The position numbers and the translations under genes were made by a program. Shown piece after piece: positions 26,445-34,354 of a DNA stretch of 64,000 bases (within the stretch, counting starts at the first letter, position 1; each line of letters begins with the position of its first letter). The notes beneath the pieces were generated by a model. That model did not search any database. It saw only the letters and a program-made list of their open reading frames with translations, and was not told the DNA's origin. Origin of the DNA: Erysipelotrichaceae bacterium. Its GTDB lineage: Bacteria; Bacillota_I; Bacilli_A; Erysipelotrichales; Erysipelotrichaceae. The stretch spans positions 1-64,000 of the forward strand of contig JAFYHQ010000046.1 in assembly GCA_017539105.1 (NCBI GenBank). The letters are read 5' to 3'.

Positions 26445-27380
26445 AACGATAATATACTGGAATATGTTGCTGAACTCTACTATGAGCGCGGTCTGTCTCA
26501 GCAGGAGATCGGTTCGATCATTGGCGCATCGCGCCCGACCGTTTCCCGACTGATCGAAGATGCCAAGAAACAGGGTGTCGTCAAGATCGTCATCGAGACG
26601 TCTGTCAGCAAGAACAATAAACTTTCCAATAAACTGCGTAAGGCGTTCAACCTCAGAGATGCGGTCGTAGTCGGATCGGATTTCGATTTCGACAAGTCGA
26701 TCGATATCTGCGGCAAGGCAGCTGCCATACTGATTTCTGCCTTTCTTGAACCCGGTATGACCATCGGGATCTCCTGGGGCCGTTCGGTCAACAGTTTTGT
26801 CGACGCAATCGATGACGGCGTATTTGACGGAATCAATGTCGCCCAGATGGTCGGCTGTATGACAATGGGGAATCCGGCCATCGATGGATTCTCGGTCGCC
26901 CAGCGTTTGGCCAGGAAGATGCATGGCACTTATTCCTCGATCAATTCGCCGTTATTCGTCAAAGGCAACGAAGTATACAATTACCTGATCAACGAGCCTA
27001 TGATCCATGATGCTTTGCTGAAAGCTAGCAAGGTCGATGTCTGTATCAACGGCATCGGTTCGATGGACGATGTGCGTAATGCGGTCCATCAGTCGGGATA
27101 CTTTGACAGCTATAACCTTGACCGTTTCAAGGACAAAGGCGCAGTCGCTTCCTTTTCGGGAAGATACATAGGTATGAATGGCGAAGAAATCGAGGTTGAG
27201 AATATCCATTCGATTTCGGTTCCTCTCGAGGATGTCAGGAAGGTACCGCTATCCATCGTCCTCAACGCTACAGCCGAGAAAGCCGAAGCGACACTGGCAG
27301 TCCTCAACGGCAAGTATGCCGATATCCTGATCGTGGATGAGGCATTAGCCGAGAAACTGCTCGAATCAGCGAAGAAGTGA
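26436..27380 (+). CDS. SorC/DeoR-type sugar-binding transcriptional regulator
   Basis: 314 residues from ATG 26436. The N-terminal helix-turn-helix covers YYERGLSQQEIGSIIGASRPTVSRLIEDAK, and the rest is the SorC effector domain, with GISWGRSVNSF, VAQMVGCM and INGIGSMDD typical of that family. These regulators bind phosphorylated sugars. It is divergent from the PTS operon and thus its probable regulator. A longer reading frame begins upstream, but its extra codons (…YNVV) are the promoter and the antisense of HPr. A terminator overlaps the stop. Confidence 0.92.
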   Translation: MNRNDNILEYVAELYYERGLSQQEIGSIIGASRPTVSRLIEDAKKQGVVKIVIETSVSKNNKLSNKLRKAFNLRDAVVVGSDFDFDKSIDICGKAAAILISAFLEPGMTIGISWGRSVNSFVDAIDDGVFDGINVAQMVGCMTMGNPAIDGFSVAQRLARKMHGTYSSINSPLFVKGNEVYNYLINEPMIHDALLKASKVDVCINGIGSMDDVRNAVHQSGYFDSYNLDRFKDKGAVASFSGRYIGMNGEEIEVENIHSISVPLEDVRKVPLSIVLNATAEKAEATLAVLNGKYADILIVDEALAEKLLESAKK

Positions 27381-27390
27381 ATCCACTTCT
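27373..27390 (+). terminator. Terminator overlapping the regulator's stop codon
   Basis: AGAAGTG/CACTTCT stem, then TTTTTTATTTT. The stop TGA at 27378-27380 lies in the stem and loop. Confidence 0.85.
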
Positions 27391-27394
27391 TTTT

Positions 27395-28441
27395 TTATTT
27401 TAAGGTATCATCCAGTACGATAATTCCTTTCGTCACTTCACCGGAAATCATCTTATCGAAGCCGTCACGCCAGTTTTCCAGCGGACAGAGGTAAGTAGCG
27501 ATCTTTTCCGGTACGACGGTTCCTTCTTTCATCAGTTCCAAAGCTTTGACCCAGGAAGAAGGCTTCTGGGAACGGGAGCCGACATAGACGATCTCGCGAT
27601 GCAGGATCAGATCGGTCCAGATCGTTTCATGCGTATTCGCAAACACACCCATCTGAACGACCGTTCCTTTGCGTCGGACGATCTCCAACGCTTTATTCAA
27701 GGCCGGTACTGCACCTGAACATTCGAAACATTTATCTGCGCCGACATTGTCCGTCATCTCCATGACGACTTCCTTGAGGTCTTCCACCTGCTGGTCGACG
27801 CAACGATCCGCCCCGGCTTCCATTGCCAGTTTGAACCGTTCTTCATCACGGGTCAAACCTGCAACGATGACAGTAGCGCCCTGCGATTTGGCGACCTGGG
27901 AAACCATCTGACCGATGGCGCCTGCGCCGAAGACGACACAGACATCGCCAGGCTGTACATTGCCCTTTTCGATCACGGAATGCACGCCGCAAGCCAACGG
28001 TTCCGTCAGGCTCGCGCTAAGCAGCGATACGTTCTCCGGCAAAACATGGACGGATTCTTCACGGGATACCAGATATTCGGCCATTGATCCGTTGATCTGC
28101 GTGCCGATGCCCTGACGGTTTCCGCAAAGGTTGTAGTCCTTGCTCTTGCACATCGGACAGACGCCACAAGTCTTGAACGTGGTTTCAGAAGTGACGCGGT
28201 CACCGACTTTGATCTTCTTGACCTCAGGGCCTACCGCGGTAACGATACCGGAAAATTCATGCCCCAGGACCACCGGAGGCTTGGTGCTTCCGTAGCTTCC
28301 CTTGAACGCATGAAGGTCCGTTCCGCAGATTCCCGAATAAGCGATCTTGATCTTGACAAGATCCCCGGTCGCTTCCGGTTCGGGAATATCCATATATTCC
28401 ATATGGTCATATCCGACTTCTGTTTTTACTACAGCTTTCAT
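27395..28441 (-). CDS. Zinc-dependent medium-chain polyol dehydrogenase
   Basis: 348 residues. Catalytic zinc ligands lie in GICGTDLHAF and GHEFSG, the structural zinc site in CGVCPMCKSKDYNLC, and the NAD loop in VFGAGAIGQMV. It belongs to the sorbitol/threonine/butanediol dehydrogenase group. In this locus it probably oxidises a polyol or polyol phosphate to a ketose (inference). It is divergent from the transketolase operon, with its own consensus promoter and a palindrome just downstream of the start site. Confidence 0.93.
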   Translation of the reverse strand: MKAVVKTEVGYDHMEYMDIPEPEATGDLVKIKIAYSGICGTDLHAFKGSYGSTKPPVVLGHEFSGIVTAVGPEVKKIKVGDRVTSETTFKTCGVCPMCKSKDYNLCGNRQGIGTQINGSMAEYLVSREESVHVLPENVSLLSASLTEPLACGVHSVIEKGNVQPGDVCVVFGAGAIGQMVSQVAKSQGATVIVAGLTRDEERFKLAMEAGADRCVDQQVEDLKEVVMEMTDNVGADKCFECSGAVPALNKALEIVRRKGTVVQMGVFANTHETIWTDLILHREIVYVGSRSQKPSSWVKALELMKEGTVVPEKIATYLCPLENWRDGFDKMISGEVTKGIIVLDDTLK

Positions 28442-28464
28442 ATCTTTGCCTTCTTTTCTTTACA

Positions 28465-28479
28465 ATTGTTCTGAACAAT
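28465..28479. promoter_or_regulatory. Perfect 15-bp palindrome, candidate operator
   Basis: ATTGTTC-T-GAACAAT, centred about 20 bases after the predicted start of the minus-strand dehydrogenase transcript. A degenerate copy lies at the SorC regulator's own start. It is a plausible binding site for that regulator, unproven. Confidence 0.55.
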
Positions 28480-28497
28480 GAAAAATCGCTCAATATC

Positions 28498-28527
28498 ATT
28501 ATAGAAGTTATGTTTTTTTAATGTCAA
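28498..28527 (-). promoter_or_regulatory. Promoter of the zinc dehydrogenase gene
   Basis: TTGACA (28527-28522), 18 bases, TATAAT (28503-28498): consensus hexamers on the minus strand. Confidence 0.8.
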
Positions 28528-28536
28528 TAAAAATAA

Positions 28537-28550
28537 TGTAAGCACTTTCT
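28537..28550. promoter_or_regulatory. cre-like site
   Basis: TGTAAGCACTTTCT matches 13 of 14 positions of the Bacillus cre consensus TGWAARCGYTWNCW (A for the central G). It lies between two divergent sugar promoters, and hprK is in the window, consistent with CcpA control. Confidence 0.55.
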
Positions 28551-28572
28551 TTTTACTTTTGTAAAAGACTAT

Positions 28573-28601
28573 TTGACATTTGTTCAAGATTTCACAATAA
28601 T
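28573..28601 (+). promoter_or_regulatory. Promoter of the transketolase operon
   Basis: TTGACA (28573-28578), 17 bases, AATAAT (28596-28601). It precedes ATG 28650 with AAAAGGAGG in the leader. Confidence 0.65.
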
Positions 28602-28649
28602 AAAAATATAAAATATCTTTATAAACCAATCATAGAAAAGGAGGTCTTG

Positions 28650-29555
28650 ATGGATAAAAAAATCTATTCTGAAGAAGAGATCCAGGCAATAGCCAATTCG
28701 ATCCGTAAGCAGATCCTGGGTATTGCTTTAAAATCGGGCGGCTGCTACCTCGCCCAGGCTTGCTCTTCGGCTGAAATCGTAGCTTCTCTGTACACGAACG
28801 TCATGAATCTCGGTCCTTCCGAGGGACTCTGGGAGCCGATTCCGTTCCCAGGCGTTCCGGGACCCGACAACATGGATTACCCGAAAGGCATGATGTACAA
28901 TGGCGCTCCGGCACCGGACAAAGACCGTTTCTTTGTTTCCTGCTGCCACTATGCTTCCGTCATCTACTGCGCACTGGCTGCTACAGGCAGAATCTCTCCT
29001 GACTGCATGGACAAATTCAATGTCGATGGCTGGAACATGGAGATGATCGGCGCGGAACACTCTCCGGGTTTTGAAAACACAGCCGGTTCTTTGGGCCAGA
29101 CGATCTCGATCGCCGGCGGAACCTGCCATGCCCGTAAGAGAAGAGGCGATACCGGAAAATGCTTCGTCATGTTGGGAGATGGCGAACTGGCAGAAGGCCA
29201 GACCTGGGAATGCATCCAGGCTGCCAGCTACTACAAGCTTGACAATATGATCATCGTCATCGACGCCAATGGTCAGCAGGTCGAAGGCCAGATCGAGAAT
29301 CAGATGGGTCTGGAACCGCTGATCCAGCGTTTCGAATCGTTCGGCGCAAAAGCTGTCGAAGTCGATGGACATAATATTTCCGAGTTCTGCAAGGCATTCG
29401 AAACACCGCATGAAGACAAACCGCTAGTCGTCATCGCACGTACCAAGGGTTATACCGGCATCAAGCCTCTGGAAAAACGTTGGCCGTTCCTGCACTTTGT
29501 AAGGATTTCCGCAGCGGAAAAAGAGGAATACCAGAAGATCTACGACGAGATGTAG
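28650..29555 (+). CDS. Transketolase, N-terminal (thiamine-diphosphate-binding) subunit
   Basis: 301 residues from ATG 28650 (AAAGGAGG upstream). The thiamine-diphosphate motif is GDGELAEGQTWE...IIVIDANGQQ (GDG-x-N type). HSPGFENTAGSLGQ and CHYASVIYCAL are transketolase-like. It forms a transketolase only with the downstream C-terminal gene. Such split enzymes are common in Bacillota sugar clusters, where they often serve a dedicated pathway rather than the main pentose-phosphate cycle. It is the first of four genes in the operon. Confidence 0.93.
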   Translation: MDKKIYSEEEIQAIANSIRKQILGIALKSGGCYLAQACSSAEIVASLYTNVMNLGPSEGLWEPIPFPGVPGPDNMDYPKGMMYNGAPAPDKDRFFVSCCHYASVIYCALAATGRISPDCMDKFNVDGWNMEMIGAEHSPGFENTAGSLGQTISIAGGTCHARKRRGDTGKCFVMLGDGELAEGQTWECIQAASYYKLDNMIIVIDANGQQVEGQIENQMGLEPLIQRFESFGAKAVEVDGHNISEFCKAFETPHEDKPLVVIARTKGYTGIKPLEKRWPFLHFVRISAAEKEEYQKIYDEM

Positions 29556-29567
29556 GAGGAAAGAAAA

Positions 29568-30554
29568 ATGAAAATCGAAGTCAATACACATGAAAAGAAT
29601 ATCCTTCGTCTTGCTGAGGAACATCCTGAGCTGGTCGTGCTTTCTGCCGATCTGGGAACTTCCTGCGAAGTAAAGAAATTCAGAGCCGATTATCCTGACC
29701 GTTATTTCACGATGGGTATCGCGGAACAGAATATGGTCTCCTGGGCAGCAGGTCTGGCCAGAGAGGGCTACAGGCCATTCATTCATACTTTTGCGGTATT
29801 CGAGTATCGTAGAGTACTGGATCAGGTTGAAATGTCCGTGGCTTATCCGAACCTGCCGGTCGTATTCGTCGGTTTCGTTCCGGGTATCACCACACCGGGC
29901 GGCGTTTCCCATCAGTCCATCAATGATGTCGCAGTCATGCGCTCCGTTCCGAATATGGCAATCTTCGATGTCGGCGATGCGACCGATATCGACTATGTCC
30001 TGGATCTGGCTTACGACTACAACGGTCCTGTATACATCAGGCAGCTGCGTAAAGAAGTTCCGCGTCTGTTCCCTGCAGATGAACCGGTCATCTTCAATCG
30101 CGCGAGAGTCCTGTCCGAAGGCGATGATGTCGTGATCCTGTCTTCTTCCATCTGCACCGAGGAAGCCATGAGAGCGACCGCTGTCCTGAAGGAAAGAGGC
30201 ATTTCCGTCACCCATATGCATGTGACGACCCTGAAACCATTCACGGATCCGACCATCGTCGAAGCCATCAACAAGGCGAAATACGGTGTCGTAACGATCG
30301 AGAACCATCTCGATATCGGCGGTCTGGGTTCTGCTACCGCGGACCTTATCGCGGAGCACGGCTTAGGCAAGCGCCTGATCAAGATCGGCCTCAAAGGCTA
30401 TGCCCATGGTGCATCCAAGATGTATCTGATGGAAAAATACGGCATCAATGCGATGAACCTGGTCAAAGCCGTCGAAGACCTGACCGGCAAAGACCTGCAG
30501 ATCAAACAGAGCGACCTGGAAGAAGTACGTTTCGTCGACTTCCTGGAAGTCTGA
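29568..30554 (+). CDS. Transketolase, C-terminal subunit
   Basis: 328 residues. The pyrimidine-binding domain shows FTMGIAEQNMVSWAAGLA with the catalytic Glu, followed by PGITTPGGVSHQSINDVAVMR and a C-terminal transketolase domain (HVTTLKPFTD, VTIENHLDIGGLGSA). It pairs with the N-terminal subunit encoded 12 bases upstream, transferring two-carbon units. AGGAGGAAAG precedes the ATG. Confidence 0.94.
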   Translation: MKIEVNTHEKNILRLAEEHPELVVLSADLGTSCEVKKFRADYPDRYFTMGIAEQNMVSWAAGLAREGYRPFIHTFAVFEYRRVLDQVEMSVAYPNLPVVFVGFVPGITTPGGVSHQSINDVAVMRSVPNMAIFDVGDATDIDYVLDLAYDYNGPVYIRQLRKEVPRLFPADEPVIFNRARVLSEGDDVVILSSSICTEEAMRATAVLKERGISVTHMHVTTLKPFTDPTIVEAINKAKYGVVTIENHLDIGGLGSATADLIAEHGLGKRLIKIGLKGYAHGASKMYLMEKYGINAMNLVKAVEDLTGKDLQIKQSDLEEVRFVDFLEV

Positions 30555-30555
30555 T

Positions 30556-31233
30556 ATGAGTTATAAAATGTGCGCGTGGGATCTGGATGGGACACTGTTC
30601 CATACCCTTCCCACCCTGCACTATTACGATAATCTGGCTCTGGAACATTTCGGTTTTCAGCCGATCAGTTACGAACAAGGCGTCACGCTGATCAAGTTTT
30701 CCATCCACGACTATTACCGGGAACTGCTTAAAATGGGCGGCTGCCCTCAGGAACGGGTCGATGAACTGGCCGAGGAATTCATGCAATACGATTATCAGCT
30801 CTACATGGAAGATCCGACCTTGCATCTGGACCCATTCCCGGGTATCGGCGAAACGCTGCAGGCGTTACATGACATGGGTATCCGGAATGTCGTGCTTTCC
30901 AACAAGTTCGAAGATGTTTCCGCCAAAATCGTTTCCCATTATTTTGAAAATCTTATCGAAGCAGTTTACGGTCAGATCACTTCTTCCGTTCCTAAACCGA
31001 AAGTCGGTTCGACGGATCGGATGCTGGAAGCGTCGGGCCTCATACGGGATGAGATCCTGATTATCGGCGATACGGAAGTCGATATGCTGACAGCGAAAAA
31101 CAATCGCTTCCCTGTCTGTGCCGTGACCTGGGGCTATCAGGACACGGATGTCCTGAAACGGTATGAGCCCGATCATCTGATCGATGAACCTTCACAGCTG
31201 CTTACCATCATCAAGGAGATAAATCATGTTTGA
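30556..31233 (+). CDS. HAD-family phosphatase (phosphoglycolate phosphatase-like)
   Basis: 225 residues. Motif I WDLDGTLFHT, motif II NVVLSNK, conserved Lys in PKPKVGS, and motif IV IIGDTEVDMLTAKN. These Gph/PpaX-like enzymes dephosphorylate small phospho-sugars or phosphoglycolate. The ATG is one base past the transketolase stop, and the end overlaps the next gene by 8 bases. It therefore acts in the same pathway, perhaps removing a by-product phosphate (inference). Confidence 0.88.
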   Translation: MSYKMCAWDLDGTLFHTLPTLHYYDNLALEHFGFQPISYEQGVTLIKFSIHDYYRELLKMGGCPQERVDELAEEFMQYDYQLYMEDPTLHLDPFPGIGETLQALHDMGIRNVVLSNKFEDVSAKIVSHYFENLIEAVYGQITSSVPKPKVGSTDRMLEASGLIRDEILIIGDTEVDMLTAKNNRFPVCAVTWGYQDTDVLKRYEPDHLIDEPSQLLTIIKEINHV

Positions 31234-31918
31234 AGAACAAAAAAGAGAAATTATTGAAGACGGTATCCTTTTGGATAAATATGAACTCGTATCGCTGACC
31301 TGCGGCAACCTGGCGATCCGCATGCCTACGGGCGAGATCCTGATCACGCCATCCGGCTTGGCCTATGACAAGATGGTCGAGGACGATATCATCGTTTGCG
31401 ATATCGATGGCAATATCATCGAAGGCGACAAGAAACCGTCTTCCGATACGCCTGCCATCCTTTACATTTTCAAGAACCGTCCGGACATCAATGGTGTCAT
31501 CCATACCCATCAGCCTTATGCGACAGCGATCTCGCTGATTCCTGGCTTGACGGAATTCAGGGTATGTTACACCGGCATGGCAAATGCCTGCTGCGGAAAC
31601 GTACCGATCGCTCCGCCATCCCCAGCCGGATCGGTCGAAATGGGCTATGATGTCATCAACTACTGCAAGACTGCCCGTGCCGTCATTCTGGGCAACCATG
31701 GCGTCATGACCATCGGTCCGACATTGAAAGACGCCCTGTATGCTGCTGTCTATCTGGAAGAAACAGCGAAAGGCTACCTGGCTGCCAGAGCCTGCTGCCC
31801 GGACGGCAAGACCAATGAACTGACCGATGAACAGATCGATCAGATGGTCGAAGTCTTCAAGTATTACGGTCAGGGAACTCCGACCATTCCGACCGACCTG
31901 GTCAAGAAGATCCGCTAA
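31226..31918 (+). CDS. Class II aldolase/epimerase family enzyme, AraD-like signature
   Basis: 230 residues. Zinc ligands are visible in IHTHQPYA and GNHGVMTIG. At the position where FucA aldolases have the catalytic Glu (SSE), this protein has KKPSSDTPAIL. The SSDT form is that of L-ribulose-5-phosphate 4-epimerase (AraD). It could thus be a pentulose-phosphate 4-epimerase feeding the transketolase, or an aldolase with Asp in place of Glu. It is last of the operon, with AAGGAGAT upstream and a terminator downstream. Confidence 0.85.
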   Translation: MFEEQKREIIEDGILLDKYELVSLTCGNLAIRMPTGEILITPSGLAYDKMVEDDIIVCDIDGNIIEGDKKPSSDTPAILYIFKNRPDINGVIHTHQPYATAISLIPGLTEFRVCYTGMANACCGNVPIAPPSPAGSVEMGYDVINYCKTARAVILGNHGVMTIGPTLKDALYAAVYLEETAKGYLAARACCPDGKTNELTDEQIDQMVEVFKYYGQGTPTIPTDLVKKIR

Positions 31919-31939
31919 TATCATTCCCCTTTTCTATAG

Positions 31940-31965
31940 AAAGCGCCGTCTTGTGACAGCGCTTT
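31940..31965 (+). terminator. Terminator of the transketolase operon
   Basis: AAAGCGC-GTC stem with its complement and T7 tail. Confidence 0.85.
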
Positions 31966-31967
31966 TT

Positions 31968-32468
31968 TTATAACTTCTTTTCGGCATAGAGGATCGTCCA
32001 TCTGTTACGTTCCACTTCTCTGATGATAGAAAACCCGTTCTTTTTCCAGAAATGGTTCGATTGCGGGTTTTCTTTATCGATGCCCAGATGGATCGACACG
32101 AATCCGGCTTCTTTCAGATACTCTGCCGTTTCATCGATGATCCGACTGCCGATCTCCTGACCCTGATACTCCTTTTTCATCATGAAGAAACCGATAAAAG
32201 CAATTCTTCCTTCCGGATAGCCGTCGATCAGGTCCATAACCGCGATCAGTTCATTCTCTTTATAGAAACCAAGATAATATTTCTTGGAATTATCGATCCC
32301 CGGAGGAGCAATATGCATATCGTTCAGGATCTGTTCCCTGGTCGCTTTTGCTTCGCAATACCGATAGAACTGGCTGTTCCCCTGGCAGATCCGAAAGATG
32401 TTTTCCAGGTCGTTTTCATCCAGACGCCGTACGTCATAGCTTGGGCTGAGTTTTAGGATATCGATCAT
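31968..32468 (-). CDS. GNAT-family N-acetyltransferase
   Basis: 166 residues. The acetyl-CoA loop region reads EYQGQEIGSRIIDETAEYL (Q/R-x-x-G-x-G/A type), preceded by the beta-strand GRIAFIGFFMM and followed by LGIDKENPQSNHFWKKNGF. The acceptor substrate is unknown. AGGAGG precedes the ATG. A -10 box sits directly behind the Hsp20 terminator, giving it its own promoter. Confidence 0.87.
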   Translation of the reverse strand: MIDILKLSPSYDVRRLDENDLENIFRICQGNSQFYRYCEAKATREQILNDMHIAPPGIDNSKKYYLGFYKENELIAVMDLIDGYPEGRIAFIGFFMMKKEYQGQEIGSRIIDETAEYLKEAGFVSIHLGIDKENPQSNHFWKKNGFSIIREVERNRWTILYAEKKL

Positions 32469-32488
32469 ACATCCTCCTGACTATTCTC

Positions 32489-32520
32489 ATTATACAAAAA
32501 CAGAGCCGTTTCCGGCTCTG
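32489..32520 (-). terminator. Hsp20 terminator merging into the GNAT -10 box
   Basis: Stem CAGAGCCG/CGGCTCTG (32501-32520), U-tract TTTTTG, then TATAAT (32494-32489), all on the minus strand. Terminator and promoter are contiguous. Confidence 0.75.
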
Positions 32521-32547
32521 CCTTCGTCGTTTCTTGAATAATGCGGA

Positions 32548-33012
32548 TCATCCTTCGATCATGATACGGTTGTTATGTCCGGTTTCTTTCTGTTCCTCTT
32601 TCTTGGGAACACTCAAAGTCAGGACGCCGCCTTCGTATTTGCCATGGATCTCCTCGACGCCGACTTGATCGCCGACATAGAACGACCTTGACATCATGCC
32701 GGAATATCTCTCCTGACGGATCAGCTTACCGGCCTTGTTCTTTTCTTCTTCGTCATGGCCTTTCTGGGCGCTGATCGTCAGATAGCCGTCATTCAGCTCG
32801 ACATTGATCTCATCCTTCTTGAAACCCGGAAGATCGATCACGACATCGTAATGATCTTCGTGTTCCTTGACATCCGTAAGCATTTCCCGGTTGGAATGCT
32901 TGCCATAGAGCTTGCGATTCAATTGTTCCATTTCCCGATCCATCAGATCGAAATGATCGAACCAGTCATCAAACAGATTCTCTTCTCTTCTAAATACTTT
33001 AGGCATCAACAT
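32548..33012 (-). CDS. Small heat-shock protein (Hsp20/alpha-crystallin)
   Basis: 154 residues from ATG 33012 (MLMPKVFRREENLFDDWFD); AAAGGAGG lies about ten bases upstream. The alpha-crystallin domain spans about 45-140, with DVVIDLPGFKKDEINVEL and GVLTLSVPKKEE (the A-x-x-x-n-G-v-L-t-i pattern). It is an ATP-independent chaperone holding unfolded proteins. Upstream are a consensus promoter and a CIRCE operator, which put it under HrcA control. It is transcribed alone. Confidence 0.95.
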   Translation of the reverse strand: MLMPKVFRREENLFDDWFDHFDLMDREMEQLNRKLYGKHSNREMLTDVKEHEDHYDVVIDLPGFKKDEINVELNDGYLTISAQKGHDEEEKNKAGKLIRQERYSGMMSRSFYVGDQVGVEEIHGKYEGGVLTLSVPKKEEQKETGHNNRIMIEG

Positions 33013-33142
33013 AGTACATTTACCTCCTTTACTTTTAATCACTGTTCATCTGTAATGAACTATGTTTATCAGTAAGGGGAATGGAGGGTTTGGATCCTAG
33101 GTATTGCCTTCAGGAATCTTCTCTGATTTCCTTTACATCTTC

Positions 33143-33171
33143 GTTATAGTCCTTCTTTTTAGCACTGTCAA
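33143..33171 (-). promoter_or_regulatory. Hsp20 gene promoter
   Basis: TTGACA (33171-33166), 17 bases, TATAAC (33148-33143). The -35 lies within the CIRCE element. The leader to ATG 33012 is about 125 bases. Confidence 0.8.
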
Positions 33172-33185
33172 TAGTTGAGTGCTAA
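33159..33185. promoter_or_regulatory. CIRCE element (HrcA operator)
   Basis: TTAGCACTG - 9 bases - GAGTGCTAA: the 9-9-9 inverted repeat of CIRCE with one departure from consensus (last base of the left arm). A further half-site TTAGCACTG lies at 33188-33196. No hrcA, groE or dnaK gene is in the window. Confidence 0.9.
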
Positions 33186-33217
33186 CTTTAGCACTGATTC
33201 AGCAGTCTTCTGCTTAT

Positions 33218-33691
33218 TTACAGATCTGCCAGCATGAGGTATTCGTTTTCTCTTTCGCGATAGATCCGAAAGCCAGATTTCCGATACAGTTTCACGGCAT
33301 AGTTGTCTTTCTGAACGGACAGTGATACCTGGGAATATCCTTTTTCTTTCAGCAATGCAAGCATTTCTTTCATCAGCGCTGTTCCGATCCCCTTGTTCCG
33401 GTATTCCGGCAGCAGGGAAACCGCCAGAGAAGGGATCCCGTCGCTGATATGTCCGTAATCGTTCATGATCCTAGACCAGACGGCACCGACCGTTTTCCCA
33501 TCCGCTTCTGCCAGAAGACAGAAATCTGCCTGCCCTTCGCCGAAACGATCGACATAGACCTGCAATTCAGGTTTTCTGATGATTTCCCGATCCGGCTTTT
33601 CTGCTCCTTCCATAGCAAAGACCGCCTGATACAGAAATTCATCCAAGCATCCGTATTCTTCTTCCCTGATCGGGCGGATCGAATAGTTCAT
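33218..33691 (-). CDS. GNAT-family N-acetyltransferase
   Basis: 157 residues. The acetyl-CoA loop is LPEYRNKGIGTALMKEML, followed by VSLSVQKDNYAVKLYRKSGF, typical of GNATs. The substrate is unknown. Its ATG overlaps the stop of the upstream PNPOx-like gene (ATGA), so the two are co-translated. The 33013-33217 gap upstream of Hsp20 begins at its 3' end. Confidence 0.87.
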   Translation of the reverse strand: MNYSIRPIREEEYGCLDEFLYQAVFAMEGAEKPDREIIRKPELQVYVDRFGEGQADFCLLAEADGKTVGAVWSRIMNDYGHISDGIPSLAVSLLPEYRNKGIGTALMKEMLALLKEKGYSQVSLSVQKDNYAVKLYRKSGFRIYRERENEYLMLADL

Positions 33692-34170
33692 GAGCGGCCC
33701 TTTCCCGACAGCTTTACATATCCGTTTTCAAATTCCCTGCTTCGATCGAACATTTCCATTTCTTCAATAGACAAATCACCTTTCCCATCAAGGCGATAGT
33801 ACCTGCCGCTTTCTGCGACGAATTCTAGAATGCAGTAGTCCTCATCATCGATCCCTTTGGGATAATACTTCTCATCCCCATCATTCCAGAGCAGTTCTTT
33901 GTATTCTCTGTCGGTATGGATCACTGCCTTTCCATAGAAACAGATTCCTTCGAAAGAACTGTCATCATTGAAATACAGGCACATCTTCGGATCCTTTTGA
34001 AGACTTTGGATATGGGCGGAACCGGTATTGGTCGAGATCAGATGCCTTCCCAGGCCCTTGTGCCAGACGCAGAAGACTCTGCGGACATTCTGTCTTCCTA
34101 TTTCATCGGTATAGCCGATCGATGCGAACAAAGACCGGTCGATCAGGTTCATCATTTCATCAAGCGTCAT
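33688..34170 (-). CDS. Pyridoxamine 5'-phosphate oxidase-like flavin-binding protein
   Basis: 160 residues. MNLIDRSLFASIGYTDEIGRQNVR and RHLISTNTGSAHIQSLQKDPKMCLYF fit the split-barrel PNPOx-like family, which binds FMN, F420 or heme. The actual substrate is unknown, and it is not the vitamin B6 enzyme itself. AGAGGAT lies upstream. The -10 TATCAT follows the tRNA gene's terminator immediately. It is coupled to the GNAT downstream. Confidence 0.8.
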   Translation of the reverse strand: MTLDEMMNLIDRSLFASIGYTDEIGRQNVRRVFCVWHKGLGRHLISTNTGSAHIQSLQKDPKMCLYFNDDSSFEGICFYGKAVIHTDREYKELLWNDGDEKYYPKGIDDEDYCILEFVAESGRYYRLDGKGDLSIEEMEMFDRSREFENGYVKLSGKGRS

Positions 34171-34192
34171 ATGTTTATCCTCTGTTACTCTT

Positions 34193-34224
34193 ATGATACA
34201 AAAACAGGACCTGTTCTGTCCTGT
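34193..34224 (-). terminator. tRNA-Ala terminator merging into the next -10 box
   Basis: Stem ACAGGAC/GTCCTGT (34224-34204), TTTTG, then TATCAT (34198-34193) on the minus strand. Confidence 0.7.
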
Positions 34225-34234
34225 CTGTCATCTT

Positions 34235-34310
34235 TGGTGGAGCGTACGGGACTCGAACCCGTGACCTCATCGCTGCCAGCGATACGCGCTCCCAGCTGCG
34301 CTAACGCCCC
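34235..34310 (-). tRNA. tRNA-Ala (anticodon GGC)
   Basis: 76 bases including an encoded CCA. The acceptor GGGGCGT pairs with ACGCTCC and has the G3:U70 wobble that identifies alanine tRNAs. D stem GCGC/GCGC, anticodon stem TATCG/CGATG around loop CTGGCAG, variable loop AGGTC, T stem ACGGG/CCCGT with TTCGAGT. The anticodon GGC reads GCC and GCU. Confidence 0.97.
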
Positions 34311-34354
34311 TTCTCTATATACTAAAATAAAACAAAATCCTAAAAAAGTATAGT

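Noticed and set aside
26403-26924. A long minus-strand frame that joins HPr to 170 more N-terminal residues
   Set aside because: The extension is antisense to the SorC regulator, has no domain, and passes HPr's own ribosome site and ATG. HPr proteins are about 87 residues, matching the short form.
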